DNA from: CAIWHR01 sp963741355
GTDB lineage: Bacteria > Pseudomonadota > Gammaproteobacteria > Burkholderiales > Casimicrobiaceae
Assembly: GCA_963741355.1 (NCBI GenBank)
Contig: CAVUIG010000013.1
Span: forward strand, 186,001 to 250,000
Length of the DNA stretch: 64,000 bases
Direction of reading: 5' to 3'
Shown here piece by piece: positions 8,308 through 21,803 of this stretch. Numbering within the stretch: the first letter of the stretch is position 1; each line of letters begins with the position of its first letter. The notes under the pieces are model-generated. The model saw only the letters and a program-made list of their open reading frames with translations, did no database searches and was not told the DNA's origin. The position numbers were made by a program, and so were the translations under genes.

Positions 8308-9564
8308 TCAGCGCTGCGACCACCACAGCCGGACCGTGTCGTACGCGCGGCCGAAAAGGTTCGCGGCAGGCACCTCGGACAGCGCGACCAGCGGGAATTC
8401 CGCCAGCGCCCGGCCGTCCAGCGCGACCTTCACGGTGCCGATGCGCTGGCCTTTCGCGACCGGCGCGATGAGCGGCTCGTCGGCGACGAGCGTCAGCTTC
8501 AGTCGGTCCGCCGCGCCCTTGGGCAGCGTCAGGTACTTCACGGCGGTGAATCCCGCGGCGACGTCGTTCGCCGCGCCCTTCCAGATCTTCAACGTCGACA
8601 CCGGCTTGTCGGGAGCATAGAGCTCGACCGTGTCGAACGCCTGAAAGCCGAAATTGAGGAGCTTCAGGCTTTCGTTCGTGCGCGCGGCATCCGAGGCCGC
8701 GCCGAGCACGACCGACAGCACGCGGCGCTGCCCGCGCTTCGCCGATCCGACGAGGCACCAGCCGGCAGTCTCCGTGTGGCCGGTCTTCATGCCGTCGGCG
8801 TAGGGATCGACCCACAGCAGGCGGTTGCGGTTCGGCTGCGTGATGTTGTTGTAGCGATACTCCTTGAGCGAGTAGAGCGGGTAATACTCGGGGAAATCGC
8901 GGATCACCGCGGCCGCGAGCGCGGCGATGTCGCCCGCCGTCGAATAGTGCTTCGGATCGGCGAGGCCGGTCGCGTTGACGAAGTTCGTTCCGGCAAGGCC
9001 CATCCGCTTCGCCTCGGCATTCATCCGCTCGGCGAACGCCGCCTCGCTCCCGGCGACTGCTTCCGCCAGCGCCACCGCGGCGTCGTTGCCGGACTGGACG
9101 ATGAGGCCGTGCAGCAGCACGTCGACGCTGACCGGGCGCTTGGGCTCGATGAACGTTCTCGACCCTTCGACGCGCCAGGCGGCCTGCGACACGGTGACTT
9201 CCTGGGCGAGCGTGAGCTTGCCCTCGCCCAGCGCCGCGAACACGAGATACGCCGTCATCAGCTTGGTGAGCGAGGCGGGATCGCGCCGCTCCTCGGCATT
9301 CTCGGCGACGATGACTTGCCCGCTGGTGACGTCCATCAGCAGGTAGGCCGGCGCCGCGATCGGCGGCGCGACGATCGGGCCGCCGGCGGGGGCTGGTGCG
9401 GGCGCAGGGGTCAGTGCAGGCACATGGGGTTGAGCCCGCTTGGCCGCCGCGATCGCGGGCGCGCCCGGCGCGCCGGCCAGAACGACGCACAACGCCACGG
9501 CAACGAGGGCGCGCACGCCCTCCCGAATGGGAATGCGCATTGCAGACGCTGCCGCCGTCGTCAT
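8308..9564 (-). CDS. dacC: D-alanyl-D-alanine carboxypeptidase (PBP5/6 type)
   Basis: Trims the terminal D-Ala from peptidoglycan stem peptides in the periplasm. A signal peptide (RIPIREGVRALVAVALCVVLAG) is followed by a Pro/Ala linker, then the serine peptidase motifs SLTK, SGN and KTG in order, then the C-terminal PBP5 beta domain ending in an amphipathic stretch (YDTVRLWWSQR) expected to anchor to the membrane. Length is 418 residues from ATG 9564; an ATG eight codons in is an alternative start. The gene symbol could equally be dacA. Confidence 0.93.
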   Translation of the reverse strand: MTTAAASAMRIPIREGVRALVAVALCVVLAGAPGAPAIAAAKRAQPHVPALTPAPAPAPAGGPIVAPPIAAPAYLLMDVTSGQVIVAENAEERRDPASLTKLMTAYLVFAALGEGKLTLAQEVTVSQAAWRVEGSRTFIEPKRPVSVDVLLHGLIVQSGNDAAVALAEAVAGSEAAFAERMNAEAKRMGLAGTNFVNATGLADPKHYSTAGDIAALAAAVIRDFPEYYPLYSLKEYRYNNITQPNRNRLLWVDPYADGMKTGHTETAGWCLVGSAKRGQRRVLSVVLGAASDAARTNESLKLLNFGFQAFDTVELYAPDKPVSTLKIWKGAANDVAAGFTAVKYLTLPKGAADRLKLTLVADEPLIAPVAKGQRIGTVKVALDGRALAEFPLVALSEVPAANLFGRAYDTVRLWWSQR

Positions 9565-9568
9565 CGGA

Positions 9569-10324
9569 TCAATAGGGGTCGATGGGCGCGATGGTGACGA
9601 GCCGCATGTCGCGCGCGTCGAGCACGGCGGTCATCGCCCCCAGCCGTGCGCGCAGCGGAACGTAGAGCAGCAGGCTTTCGGGGCGACCGGCCTCGACCGA
9701 GGCGGCACGAATCGCGTCGAGGGCGTCGGGGTGCGCCTTGAGCAGCGCATTGAGCGGCTTCGCGGCTTTCTTCACTTCAGCCGCCATGTCCGCATACGGC
9801 ACGTAATACTTCGGGAAGTCCTGCAGGTCCTTGCCCGACGTCACGGCAAGCACGACCTTGTTGCGCTCTTCGGGATCGGTGGGCATCCGGACGCCGATGA
9901 TCCTCGGGCCGGTGAGCGAAAGGCTGCGGAACTCGGGCGGGGCCTGCGCAAGGTCCTCGTCGTCGAGCTCGCTCGCGGAGACGACATCGAAATGATCCTT
10001 GGCGAACACCGTGAACACCGGGCGGGCGCCGAAGGTGACCCACGCGCCGTAGACCAGCGCCGCGAGCTGCACCGCCGCGATGATCGAGAGATCGCGCCGC
10101 AATTCCTTCTTGGCAGGGTTGAACACGATCAGCGTGAGCAGCGGCCCGATGCAGACGTCGACGCTGACGAGGATGATCAGGAGGTGCTTCCCGCCCATCA
10201 CGTCGAAGTACGGCCGCGGGTACCAGAGCGCGATGATGATGCCGAATGCCGTCGCCGCAATGAGCGCCGAAAGCGCGAGGTGAATCGCCGCGGCCTGCCA
10301 GCGATTGAGCGATGCGAGTTTCAT
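9569..10324 (-). CDS. TfpX/TfpZ family type IV pilin accessory protein
   Basis: A 251-residue membrane protein with three to four N-terminal hydrophobic segments (AAIHLALSALIAATAFGII, LLIILVSVDVCIGPLLTLIVF, AAVQLAALVYGAWVTF) and a soluble C-terminal half. The pattern ALWYPRPYFDVMGG and the spacing match the TfpX/TfpZ pilin accessory family, which assists surface assembly of some type IV pilins. No pilin gene lies nearby, so the partner is not evident. The start ATG is at 10324. The stop lies 4 bp from the dacC start. Confidence 0.8.
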   Translation of the reverse strand: MKLASLNRWQAAAIHLALSALIAATAFGIIIALWYPRPYFDVMGGKHLLIILVSVDVCIGPLLTLIVFNPAKKELRRDLSIIAAVQLAALVYGAWVTFGARPVFTVFAKDHFDVVSASELDDEDLAQAPPEFRSLSLTGPRIIGVRMPTDPEERNKVVLAVTSGKDLQDFPKYYVPYADMAAEVKKAAKPLNALLKAHPDALDAIRAASVEAGRPESLLLYVPLRARLGAMTAVLDARDMRLVTIAPIDPY

Positions 10325-10386
10325 CGGGAAAGGGCTCCGTAACCAGTGACGACGGCCCGATTTTAACCGGTACGCATCGCCCGGCT

Positions 10387-11643
10387 TCAGGATCGCGCGA
10401 AATCGAACTCGACTTCGGGCGTGCGTCCGGCGATGACGTCGGCGAGCGCGCGCCCCGACCCGCAGGCCATCGTGAAGCCCAGGGTCCCGTGTCCCGTGTC
10501 GAGGAACAGGTTGCGATAGCGCGTGCGGCCGAGGCACGGAACGTTGGACGGCGTGGCCGGGCGCAGCCCGGCCCAGTACGCGATCGAGCCGCGCTCGCCC
10601 GCATCGGGGAAGAGGTCGAACGTGCGTTGCGCCAGCGCCTCGCAGCGAACAGGATTGAGATCGGTGCCGTACCCCGACAGCTCCGCGGTGCCGGCGACGC
10701 GCAGACGGTCGCCGAGGCGCGTCATCACGATCTTGGCGGCGATGTCGGTCAGGGATACGGTCGGAGCGCCGCGATGCGCGCCGACGTCGATGGTGGCCGA
10801 GTATCCCTTGACCGGATAGATCGGGCAGCGCACGCGAAGCGGGCGCAGCAGCAGCGGGCTGTAACTCCCGAGCGCCAGCACATAGGCGTCGGCGGAGAGC
10901 GTCTCGCCGTGCCCGGCGCCATCGACACAGCGAACGCCCGTGAGCGCGTCTCCCGCGTGCAGCAGCGCGTCGACCGTGACGCCGTAACGGAATGCGACGC
11001 CCCGGTCCGCCGCGCGCGCCGCCAGCGCCTGCGTGAACCGGTGCGCGTCGCCGGATTCGTCGGACGCCGTGTAGATGCCTCCCGCCAGGCGGTCGCGGCA
11101 TTGCGCGAGCGCCGGCTCGATCGCGACGCATTGGTCGGCCGAGGCGATCGCGCGGTCGATGCCGACTTCGCGCATCATCGCCGCGCCTTCGACCGCGCGA
11201 TCGAATTCGCTCGCCTCGGTGTAGATCTGCAGGATCCCGCGCGTGTTGCGGTCGTACTCGATCCCGGTGGCCGCGCACAGCGCGCGCAGGCAGTCACGCG
11301 AGTAGAGCGCCAGGTTGAGGCACTGGATCGTGTTGCGGCGCGTGCGGTGCGGCAGGCATTCGCGCAGGAACGAAAGCCCCCACAGCCACTGCCGCGGATC
11401 GGCGCGCAGGCGGAAGAGCAGCGGCGCATCCTCGCGGCCCAGCCACTTCAGGATCGTGCGCGGCGCGTCGGGATTCGCCCACGGCTCCGCGTGCGACGCC
11501 GAAATCTGCCCGCCGTTGGCGAACGACGTCTCGAGCCCGGCGCCGGGTTGCCGGTCGACGACGGTCACCTCGTGGCCGTCGGCCGCGAGATACCATGCCG
11601 CGGCGACGCCGACGACGCCGGCGCCCAGCACGACGACGCGCAT
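10387..11643 (-). CDS. dadA: D-amino acid dehydrogenase small subunit
   Basis: FAD-dependent oxidative deamination of D-amino acids, passing electrons to the respiratory chain. The 418-residue protein begins with an ADP-binding fold (MRVVVLGAGVVGVAAAWYLA), then DRQPGAGLETSFANGGQISASHAEPWANP, and ends with GHGTLGFTMACGSGRALAD, all DadA hallmarks. The ATG at 11643 lies 2 bp after a TGA that is the likely natural end of gcvP, but in the given sequence the frame is open upstream through the GcvP C-terminus. Confidence 0.94.
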   Translation of the reverse strand: MRVVVLGAGVVGVAAAWYLAADGHEVTVVDRQPGAGLETSFANGGQISASHAEPWANPDAPRTILKWLGREDAPLLFRLRADPRQWLWGLSFLRECLPHRTRRNTIQCLNLALYSRDCLRALCAATGIEYDRNTRGILQIYTEASEFDRAVEGAAMMREVGIDRAIASADQCVAIEPALAQCRDRLAGGIYTASDESGDAHRFTQALAARAADRGVAFRYGVTVDALLHAGDALTGVRCVDGAGHGETLSADAYVLALGSYSPLLLRPLRVRCPIYPVKGYSATIDVGAHRGAPTVSLTDIAAKIVMTRLGDRLRVAGTAELSGYGTDLNPVRCEALAQRTFDLFPDAGERGSIAYWAGLRPATPSNVPCLGRTRYRNLFLDTGHGTLGFTMACGSGRALADVIAGRTPEVEFDFARS

Positions 11644-11645
11644 CG

Positions 11646-14589
<2,944 letters not shown>

Positions 14590-14635
14590 GGCCCGGAGTG
14601 GCTCGCGGCGACGCCGCCGCGATGGCGGCAATGCC

Positions 14636-15019
14636 TCAGGCGTCGCCGATCACGGCCTCGTACGCCTTCGCGTCGAGCAGCTTCGCGAATGCGGCGGGAT
14701 CGCTTGGCTTCAGCCGGAAGAACCACGCCGCGTAGGCGTCCTTGTTCGCGTCCTCGGGCGTTCCGGTGAGCGCCTCGTTGACGGCGACCACCTCGCCTGC
14801 GAGCGGCGAGTAGACGTCCGAGGCCGCCTTCACCGATTCGACGACCGCGCACGCCTCCTCGGCGGCGACGGTGCGACCGACGGCAGGCAGCTCGATGTAG
14901 ACGAGATCGCCCAGCGCGGCCTGCGCGTGGTCGGTGATGCCGACCGTCACGGTGCCGTCGCTCTCGGCGCGCGCCCATTCGTGGGCGGCGGTATACCTCA
15001 GGTCTGCGGGAACGTTCAT
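14636..15019 (-). CDS. gcvH: Glycine cleavage system H protein
   Basis: Lipoyl carrier that shuttles the aminomethyl group between P, T and L proteins. The 127 residues include the start MNVPADLRYTAAHEWAR, GITDHAQAALGDLVYIELP and the lipoylated lysine in ESVKAASDVYSP. It lies between gcvT and gcvP on the same strand, downstream of the glycine riboswitch. LipA/LipB, encoded at 3.4-5.0 kb, would modify it. Confidence 0.97.
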   Translation of the reverse strand: MNVPADLRYTAAHEWARAESDGTVTVGITDHAQAALGDLVYIELPAVGRTVAAEEACAVVESVKAASDVYSPLAGEVVAVNEALTGTPEDANKDAYAAWFFRLKPSDPAAFAKLLDAKAYEAVIGDA

Positions 15020-15084
15020 GCGGAGGGCTCCAATGGGTCAGCGGGTTCGGAAATGGAACAACAGTCGAAAGCGGAAGCGATGCC

Positions 15085-16171
<1,087 letters not shown>

Positions 16172-16194
16172 GGGCAACTCCCGACAGGCGGACG

Positions 16195-16226
16195 AAAATA
16201 GGGCGAAGCGGTGTTCCGCCTCGCCC
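16195..16226 (-). terminator. Rho-independent terminator between glycine riboswitch and gcvT
   Basis: On the minus strand an 11-bp stem (GGGCGAGGCGG with CCGCTTCGCCC, one G-U pair) with a 4-nt loop is followed by TATTTT. It lies immediately after the second glycine aptamer and about 24 bp before the gcvT start, the position expected for a riboswitch expression platform. Confidence 0.75.
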
Positions 16227-16445
16227 CGTCTGTCCTTTTTACCTGAGAGATTGCGGCGCGCCTTATAGGCCGACGCCGGTGCCCCTTCGGTGGGCCGCCG
16301 CAGCGAAACCTTCGCCGCGCAGCCGCTCTCCAGATTCGACTTGCGTCCGGGCAGCCCTTTTTGCCTGAGCGATCGCGGGAGTTACGCCTTCGGCGGCGGC
16401 GGCGGCACCCGTGGGCGCCGGCGCCGCTCTCTCCTGCGCGGACGT
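16226..16445 (-). promoter_or_regulatory. Tandem glycine riboswitch
   Basis: Two glycine aptamers in series on the minus strand. The first opens with GCAGGAGAGAGC (about 16441) and closes with CAGGCAAAAAGGGCTGCCCGGACG (about 16343-16367). The second opens with CTGGAGAGCGGC (about 16333) and closes with CTCAGGTAAAAAGGACAGACGGGG (about 16226-16250). The paired 'GGAGAG' and 'CAGG(C/T)AAAAAGG' signatures are diagnostic. It precedes gcvT-gcvH-gcvP, so glycine binding is expected to raise expression of glycine cleavage. Confidence 0.93.
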
Positions 16446-16504
16446 TGCAAGGTTACCGGCGCGCCCCGCCTGTGTCAAAGCGCGGCGCGCCGTCGAGCTC
16501 CCGG

Positions 16505-16834
16505 CTACTTCTTGAGCGTCAGGATCCAGCCGACCAGTGCCTTGATGTCGGCGTCGGGCGTGGTCGCATTCGGCGGCATCGGCACCGGACCCCAGACGCC
16601 CGAGCCGCCGGCCTTGACCTTGGCCTCGAGCTTGGCCGCGGCGCCCGCGTCACCCTTGTACTTGGCGGCGACGTCCATGTATGAGGGTCCGACGACCTTC
16701 TTGTCGATCGCGTGGCAGGCGGCGCAGCCGTCCTTCTTCATCATGGCTTCGGCAGCCGCGTTGTCGAGCGCGGCATGGGCGGTGCCGGCGAGCGCGAGGC
16801 CGGCGGCGGCGAGAGTGGCAACGGCGAGTTTCAT
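16505..16834 (-). CDS. Small class I cytochrome c
   Basis: A 109-residue periplasmic mono-heme cytochrome. It has a clear signal peptide (MKLAVATLAAAGLALAGTAHA), the heme-binding CAACH at about residue 41, and the distal methionine in PVPMPP. Size and the GPSYMDVAAKY segment resemble cytochrome c551/c552 electron carriers. It lies upstream of the riboswitch on the same strand with no obvious operon partner. Confidence 0.92.
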   Translation of the reverse strand: MKLAVATLAAAGLALAGTAHAALDNAAAEAMMKKDGCAACHAIDKKVVGPSYMDVAAKYKGDAGAAAKLEAKVKAGGSGVWGPVPMPPNATTPDADIKALVGWILTLKK

Positions 16835-16953
16835 GGGAGCTCCGGTTTCAAGAGTAAGTGCAGCGTTGGGGAAAGTGCGGCAACCGGGCCGGATTTTACC
16901 GGAACCTGGATCCGCCGGCGCCCGGGGTCCGCGAATGCCGTCGCGACGCCGCG

Positions 16954-18994
<2,041 letters not shown>

Positions 18995-19027
18995 CGCGTT
19001 ACGCGCCGCGCCTGCCGCGCGCTGGCG

Positions 19028-20653
19028 TCAGCCCGTCGACTCTTCGAAGGCAACGCGCTCGAAGTCGGCGCCGCGCTGGAGGAGGCGCGTGAGGCGGTAC
19101 CGGCGCTCCGGCCCGACCTCGATCGAGCGCAGCACGCGGCTCGGATTGAACGTTCGCGAGGGCAACAGCAGACTGGGCTTTTCCTCCGCCGTCTCGGCGA
19201 GCAGCAGCCCCGCGATCGGCGCATCCTCCGCCATCGACGTCGTGAGGGGCCGCAACGCAACCACGTGCGGCACACCGGGCCACAGCTTGAGCGACAGGGC
19301 GAGCTCGCCGTGCACGTCCTGCGCGACGCGGGTCACGCTCCCGACGCGCATGCGATCCTCGTCGCGCACAGTGGCGAGCTGCTCCAGCTGCCACCGGTGC
19401 GTCGCCGGCGACGTGCGCATGAGGCTCGCCTCGCGCCAGTCGTAGCGGCCGCTCCAGCTCTCCCACGCGTAGGTGCGCTCGGCGTCCTCCTTGCCGCGGT
19501 CGTAGTCGGTAAGGGGCCCCAGCGTCTGCAGGACTTGCGCGCCCTGGAACGACATTCGCCCGAGCGGATCCTTGCGGTCGAACGTGCGTCCGCCGATCCG
19601 GAAATACGCGCCGGTGATGCCACCGCCGCAAAGCTCGATGGTCGTCTTCGCGGCCCCGTCGTGTTTGCGCTCGATGTGGTCCCAGCGGTGGTCGAGGTGC
19701 GCGAGCAGCGTCGTGCACTGCTCGACGCTGCAGTCATGCCCGAGCTGCAGCTCCGCGGGATTCGCGCCGCTCTGCAGCCGCTTCAGGCGCCCGCGCACGC
19801 TGGTGGCGAGCTTGGCCGGGTAGCCGAAGCGCAGCGACGCATGAGGCTGCGCCGGCGCCGAGGCCGCGAGCACCGCGCCCGCCGCCGCGTCGAGGTCGAT
19901 CAGGAGCAGCGGGCCCTCGGTCTCGCGCTGCTGCGCGTACGGGAAGATCTTGCGCGACCAGAACCCCAGCCAGCGGTCGGTGAGCTCGATCTGCTTCACC
20001 GACATCGCGGACAGGTCGGCGAGCCCCAGCAGCAGCGCGTGGCTGTACGTCGAGTAGCACGAGATCCCGATCGCGTTGGGCATGAGATCGTCGGACACGG
20101 CCGCCACCGCGCATTCGAGGATTTCGGCCAGCCGGTAATACGCGTGGAGCTCCTGCCACAGCGTCGGCGGCGGAACGCGGCGGGCGAGCCCGTGCACCAG
20201 CAGGAGCTGCTTGCCGACGAAGAGTCCGCGCTGGAGGAGCTTCGCCTTCACGCCGGAGAGCTGCGGATCGCCTTCGAGCAGCGGCTTCAGGCAACTGGAA
20301 TACTGCTCCCACAGCGCCGACCACAGCGCGATCGCCTGGTCGGCCGCCTCGAGCTCGCGATCGACCGCGGGCTGCGGCTTGCCGGCATAACGCCGGGCGA
20401 GCTCCGTGTGCAGATGCGCGACCTGCTCGCGCAGAACCTCGGCCAGCGTCGCGCGTTCGCGCGGCGCGAACTCCGCCGCCGACAGGGCCTTCAACTGGCC
20501 CTGGACGGCTTCGTAGACTTGGGCAACGTTGGTCAGCGGAAGCGCGTTGGCCCAGCGCTTCGCGCCGTCGAGATCGGCGAAGGCGAGCGGCGGCGCGCCC
20601 GCGCGATCGGCCGATTCCGCGCTCGCGATGTCAGGGGAGGTCGATTCGTTCAT
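19028..20653 (-). CDS. Conserved hypothetical protein, 541 aa
   Basis: I do not recognise a named domain with confidence. The protein is soluble, with no signal peptide and no membrane segment. It is predominantly helical for the first about 300 residues (for example LTNVAQVYEAVQGQLKAL, TLWQELHAYYRLAEILE), then a beta-rich C-terminal third with GRTFDRKDPLGRMSF and a final YRLTRLLQRGADFERVAFEE. The C-terminal half could be PilZ-like, which would suggest a cyclic-di-GMP-linked role, but the canonical RxxxR and D/NxSxxG motifs are not evident. The codon pattern is clearly that of a real gene. Confidence 0.75.
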   Translation of the reverse strand: MNESTSPDIASAESADRAGAPPLAFADLDGAKRWANALPLTNVAQVYEAVQGQLKALSAAEFAPRERATLAEVLREQVAHLHTELARRYAGKPQPAVDRELEAADQAIALWSALWEQYSSCLKPLLEGDPQLSGVKAKLLQRGLFVGKQLLLVHGLARRVPPPTLWQELHAYYRLAEILECAVAAVSDDLMPNAIGISCYSTYSHALLLGLADLSAMSVKQIELTDRWLGFWSRKIFPYAQQRETEGPLLLIDLDAAAGAVLAASAPAQPHASLRFGYPAKLATSVRGRLKRLQSGANPAELQLGHDCSVEQCTTLLAHLDHRWDHIERKHDGAAKTTIELCGGGITGAYFRIGGRTFDRKDPLGRMSFQGAQVLQTLGPLTDYDRGKEDAERTYAWESWSGRYDWREASLMRTSPATHRWQLEQLATVRDEDRMRVGSVTRVAQDVHGELALSLKLWPGVPHVVALRPLTTSMAEDAPIAGLLLAETAEEKPSLLLPSRTFNPSRVLRSIEVGPERRYRLTRLLQRGADFERVAFEESTG

Positions 20654-20670
20654 GGCGTCGAGCGGCGGGT

Positions 20671-21093
20671 TCAGGATCCCGGTCCCAGCGCGGCCGCCAG
20701 GTCGGCGGCAAGCCCGGCGGCGAGCGCGGGCGCGGCGGCGGAGCGCGGCGCATCGCGCTGGGGCGCGCCCCAGACCGGCTGCGGATAGTGCGAATCATCG
20801 GCGAATCGCGCGATCACGTGCCAATGCACGTGCGGCGTGAGATTTCCGAGCGAGGCGAGGTTCATCTTCAAAGGCGAGAGCCGCGAGCGCAACGAGCGCT
20901 CGACCGCGAAGGTGACCCGCATCAGGTGGTCCCGGTCCGTGGCGTCGAGGTCGGTCATCTCGCGAACGTGCGCATTCCAGATCACCCTGCAAAATCCCCT
21001 GAACGGCTCGTCTGCCAGCACGACCCGGCAGCGCGCGTCGCCCCAGAGCCTTTGTCCGCCCTCCCCGTCGCAGTACACGCATCCCGTTGTCAT
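20671..21093 (-). CDS. HIT family nucleotide hydrolase/transferase
   Basis: A 140-residue histidine-triad protein that presumably hydrolyses nucleotidyl-phosphoramidate or dinucleoside polyphosphate bonds. The triad is HVHWHV near residue 91, preceded by SLGNLTPHVHWH. The N-terminal VYCDGEGGQRLWG and RGFCRVIWNAHVREMTDL match the family. The ATG at 21093 is preferred; a longer open frame to 21150 adds only Arg/Pro-rich residues. The C-terminus is Ala-rich. Confidence 0.85.
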   Translation of the reverse strand: MTTGCVYCDGEGGQRLWGDARCRVVLADEPFRGFCRVIWNAHVREMTDLDATDRDHLMRVTFAVERSLRSRLSPLKMNLASLGNLTPHVHWHVIARFADDSHYPQPVWGAPQRDAPRSAAAPALAAGLAADLAAALGPGS

Positions 21094-21484
21094 CGAATTG
21101 TCCGGGGGCGGTGGTCCCCGGCGGCTCCGGGGGCCAACCGCCCGATGCATGCCGCCGCGATCCCGGTTTTATAGCACAAACCCGCAGCGGCCCCCTGACC
21201 GCGCGGCGCCTCCGATGCGCCGGACGGCCGGCCGTAAACGTGAATATTCGGCAATCCGGCTGCCGAATCCTCGCTCGCCCGTCCGCATCCACCCCGGCTA
21301 AGGTGACGCCAAGGCCCCGGAAAGCGCCGCAAGGCGTCGCCCGAGGCCCGGCAGAATCGCAGCGCGAGCCTCTTGCCTCCACCCCGCGCGGCGCGCCCGG
21401 CTACCTGGCCGGCCGCTGCCGCGGGGCCTTTTCCGAGCATGGGGTCGTGGTTTCGGCAGCTGCTGCGATTAAAGGAGAAACGCC
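21094..21484. other. Intergenic stretch without a recognisable gene
   Basis: About 390 bp between the start of the HIT gene and a small plus-strand gene. The reading frames inside it are Arg/Pro-rich and look like GC-rich noise. The notable structures are a hairpin at 21246-21268 and a GACGCC/GGCGTC inverted repeat (about 21303-21340). It should hold the promoter of the minus-strand HIT gene and that of the plus-strand small gene, but no clear -35/-10 boxes were found. Confidence 0.5.
21246..21268. repeat. Perfect 8-bp inverted repeat (hairpin)
   Basis: ATTCGGCA and TGCCGAAT flank a 7-nt loop ATCCGGC. No T-run follows on either strand, so it is not a typical terminator. It could be an operator or an RNA stem in the leader of one of the divergent genes. 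Confidence 0.5.
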
Positions 21485-21787
21485 ATGAGCCATCTGACCG
21501 CCGCCGCCGAATCCGACCCGCGCAGCGCCCGCGCGTCGTCGCTCCGCGCGCGGTTTGCCTACGGCGCGTCACGGCTGCCCCTGGTCGCCGCCGTGGCCGT
21601 CGCCGGATTTCTCGCCCTCGACATCGGCGCGCCGTGGCTGCTGTTCGACTCGCCGCCGTCGCCGTACGAGGCCGTCGCGCTGAAATCGCTTTGCCGCAAT
21701 GCGACGGGCACGAAGGCCGCCTGCCCCGCCGCGGATCCGGCGCGCGCGATCGCCCCACCCGGCACGCTGCGGACCCGCCTCAAATAG
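21485..21787 (+). CDS. Small membrane-anchored hypothetical protein (100 aa)
   Basis: Start supported by a strong ribosome binding site AAAGGAG eight bases before the ATG. The protein has a polar N-terminus, one hydrophobic segment (LPLVAAVAVAGFLALDIGAPWLLF, residues about 35-58), and a short C-terminal part with two cysteines (SLCRNATGTKAACPA). It may be a single-pass inner membrane protein with an exported tail. It is convergent with the large oxidoreductase. No family is recognised. Confidence 0.65.
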   Translation: MSHLTAAAESDPRSARASSLRARFAYGASRLPLVAAVAVAGFLALDIGAPWLLFDSPPSPYEAVALKSLCRNATGTKAACPAADPARAIAPPGTLRTRLK

Positions 21788-21803
21788 CGGCCGGGCGGCC
21801 GGG

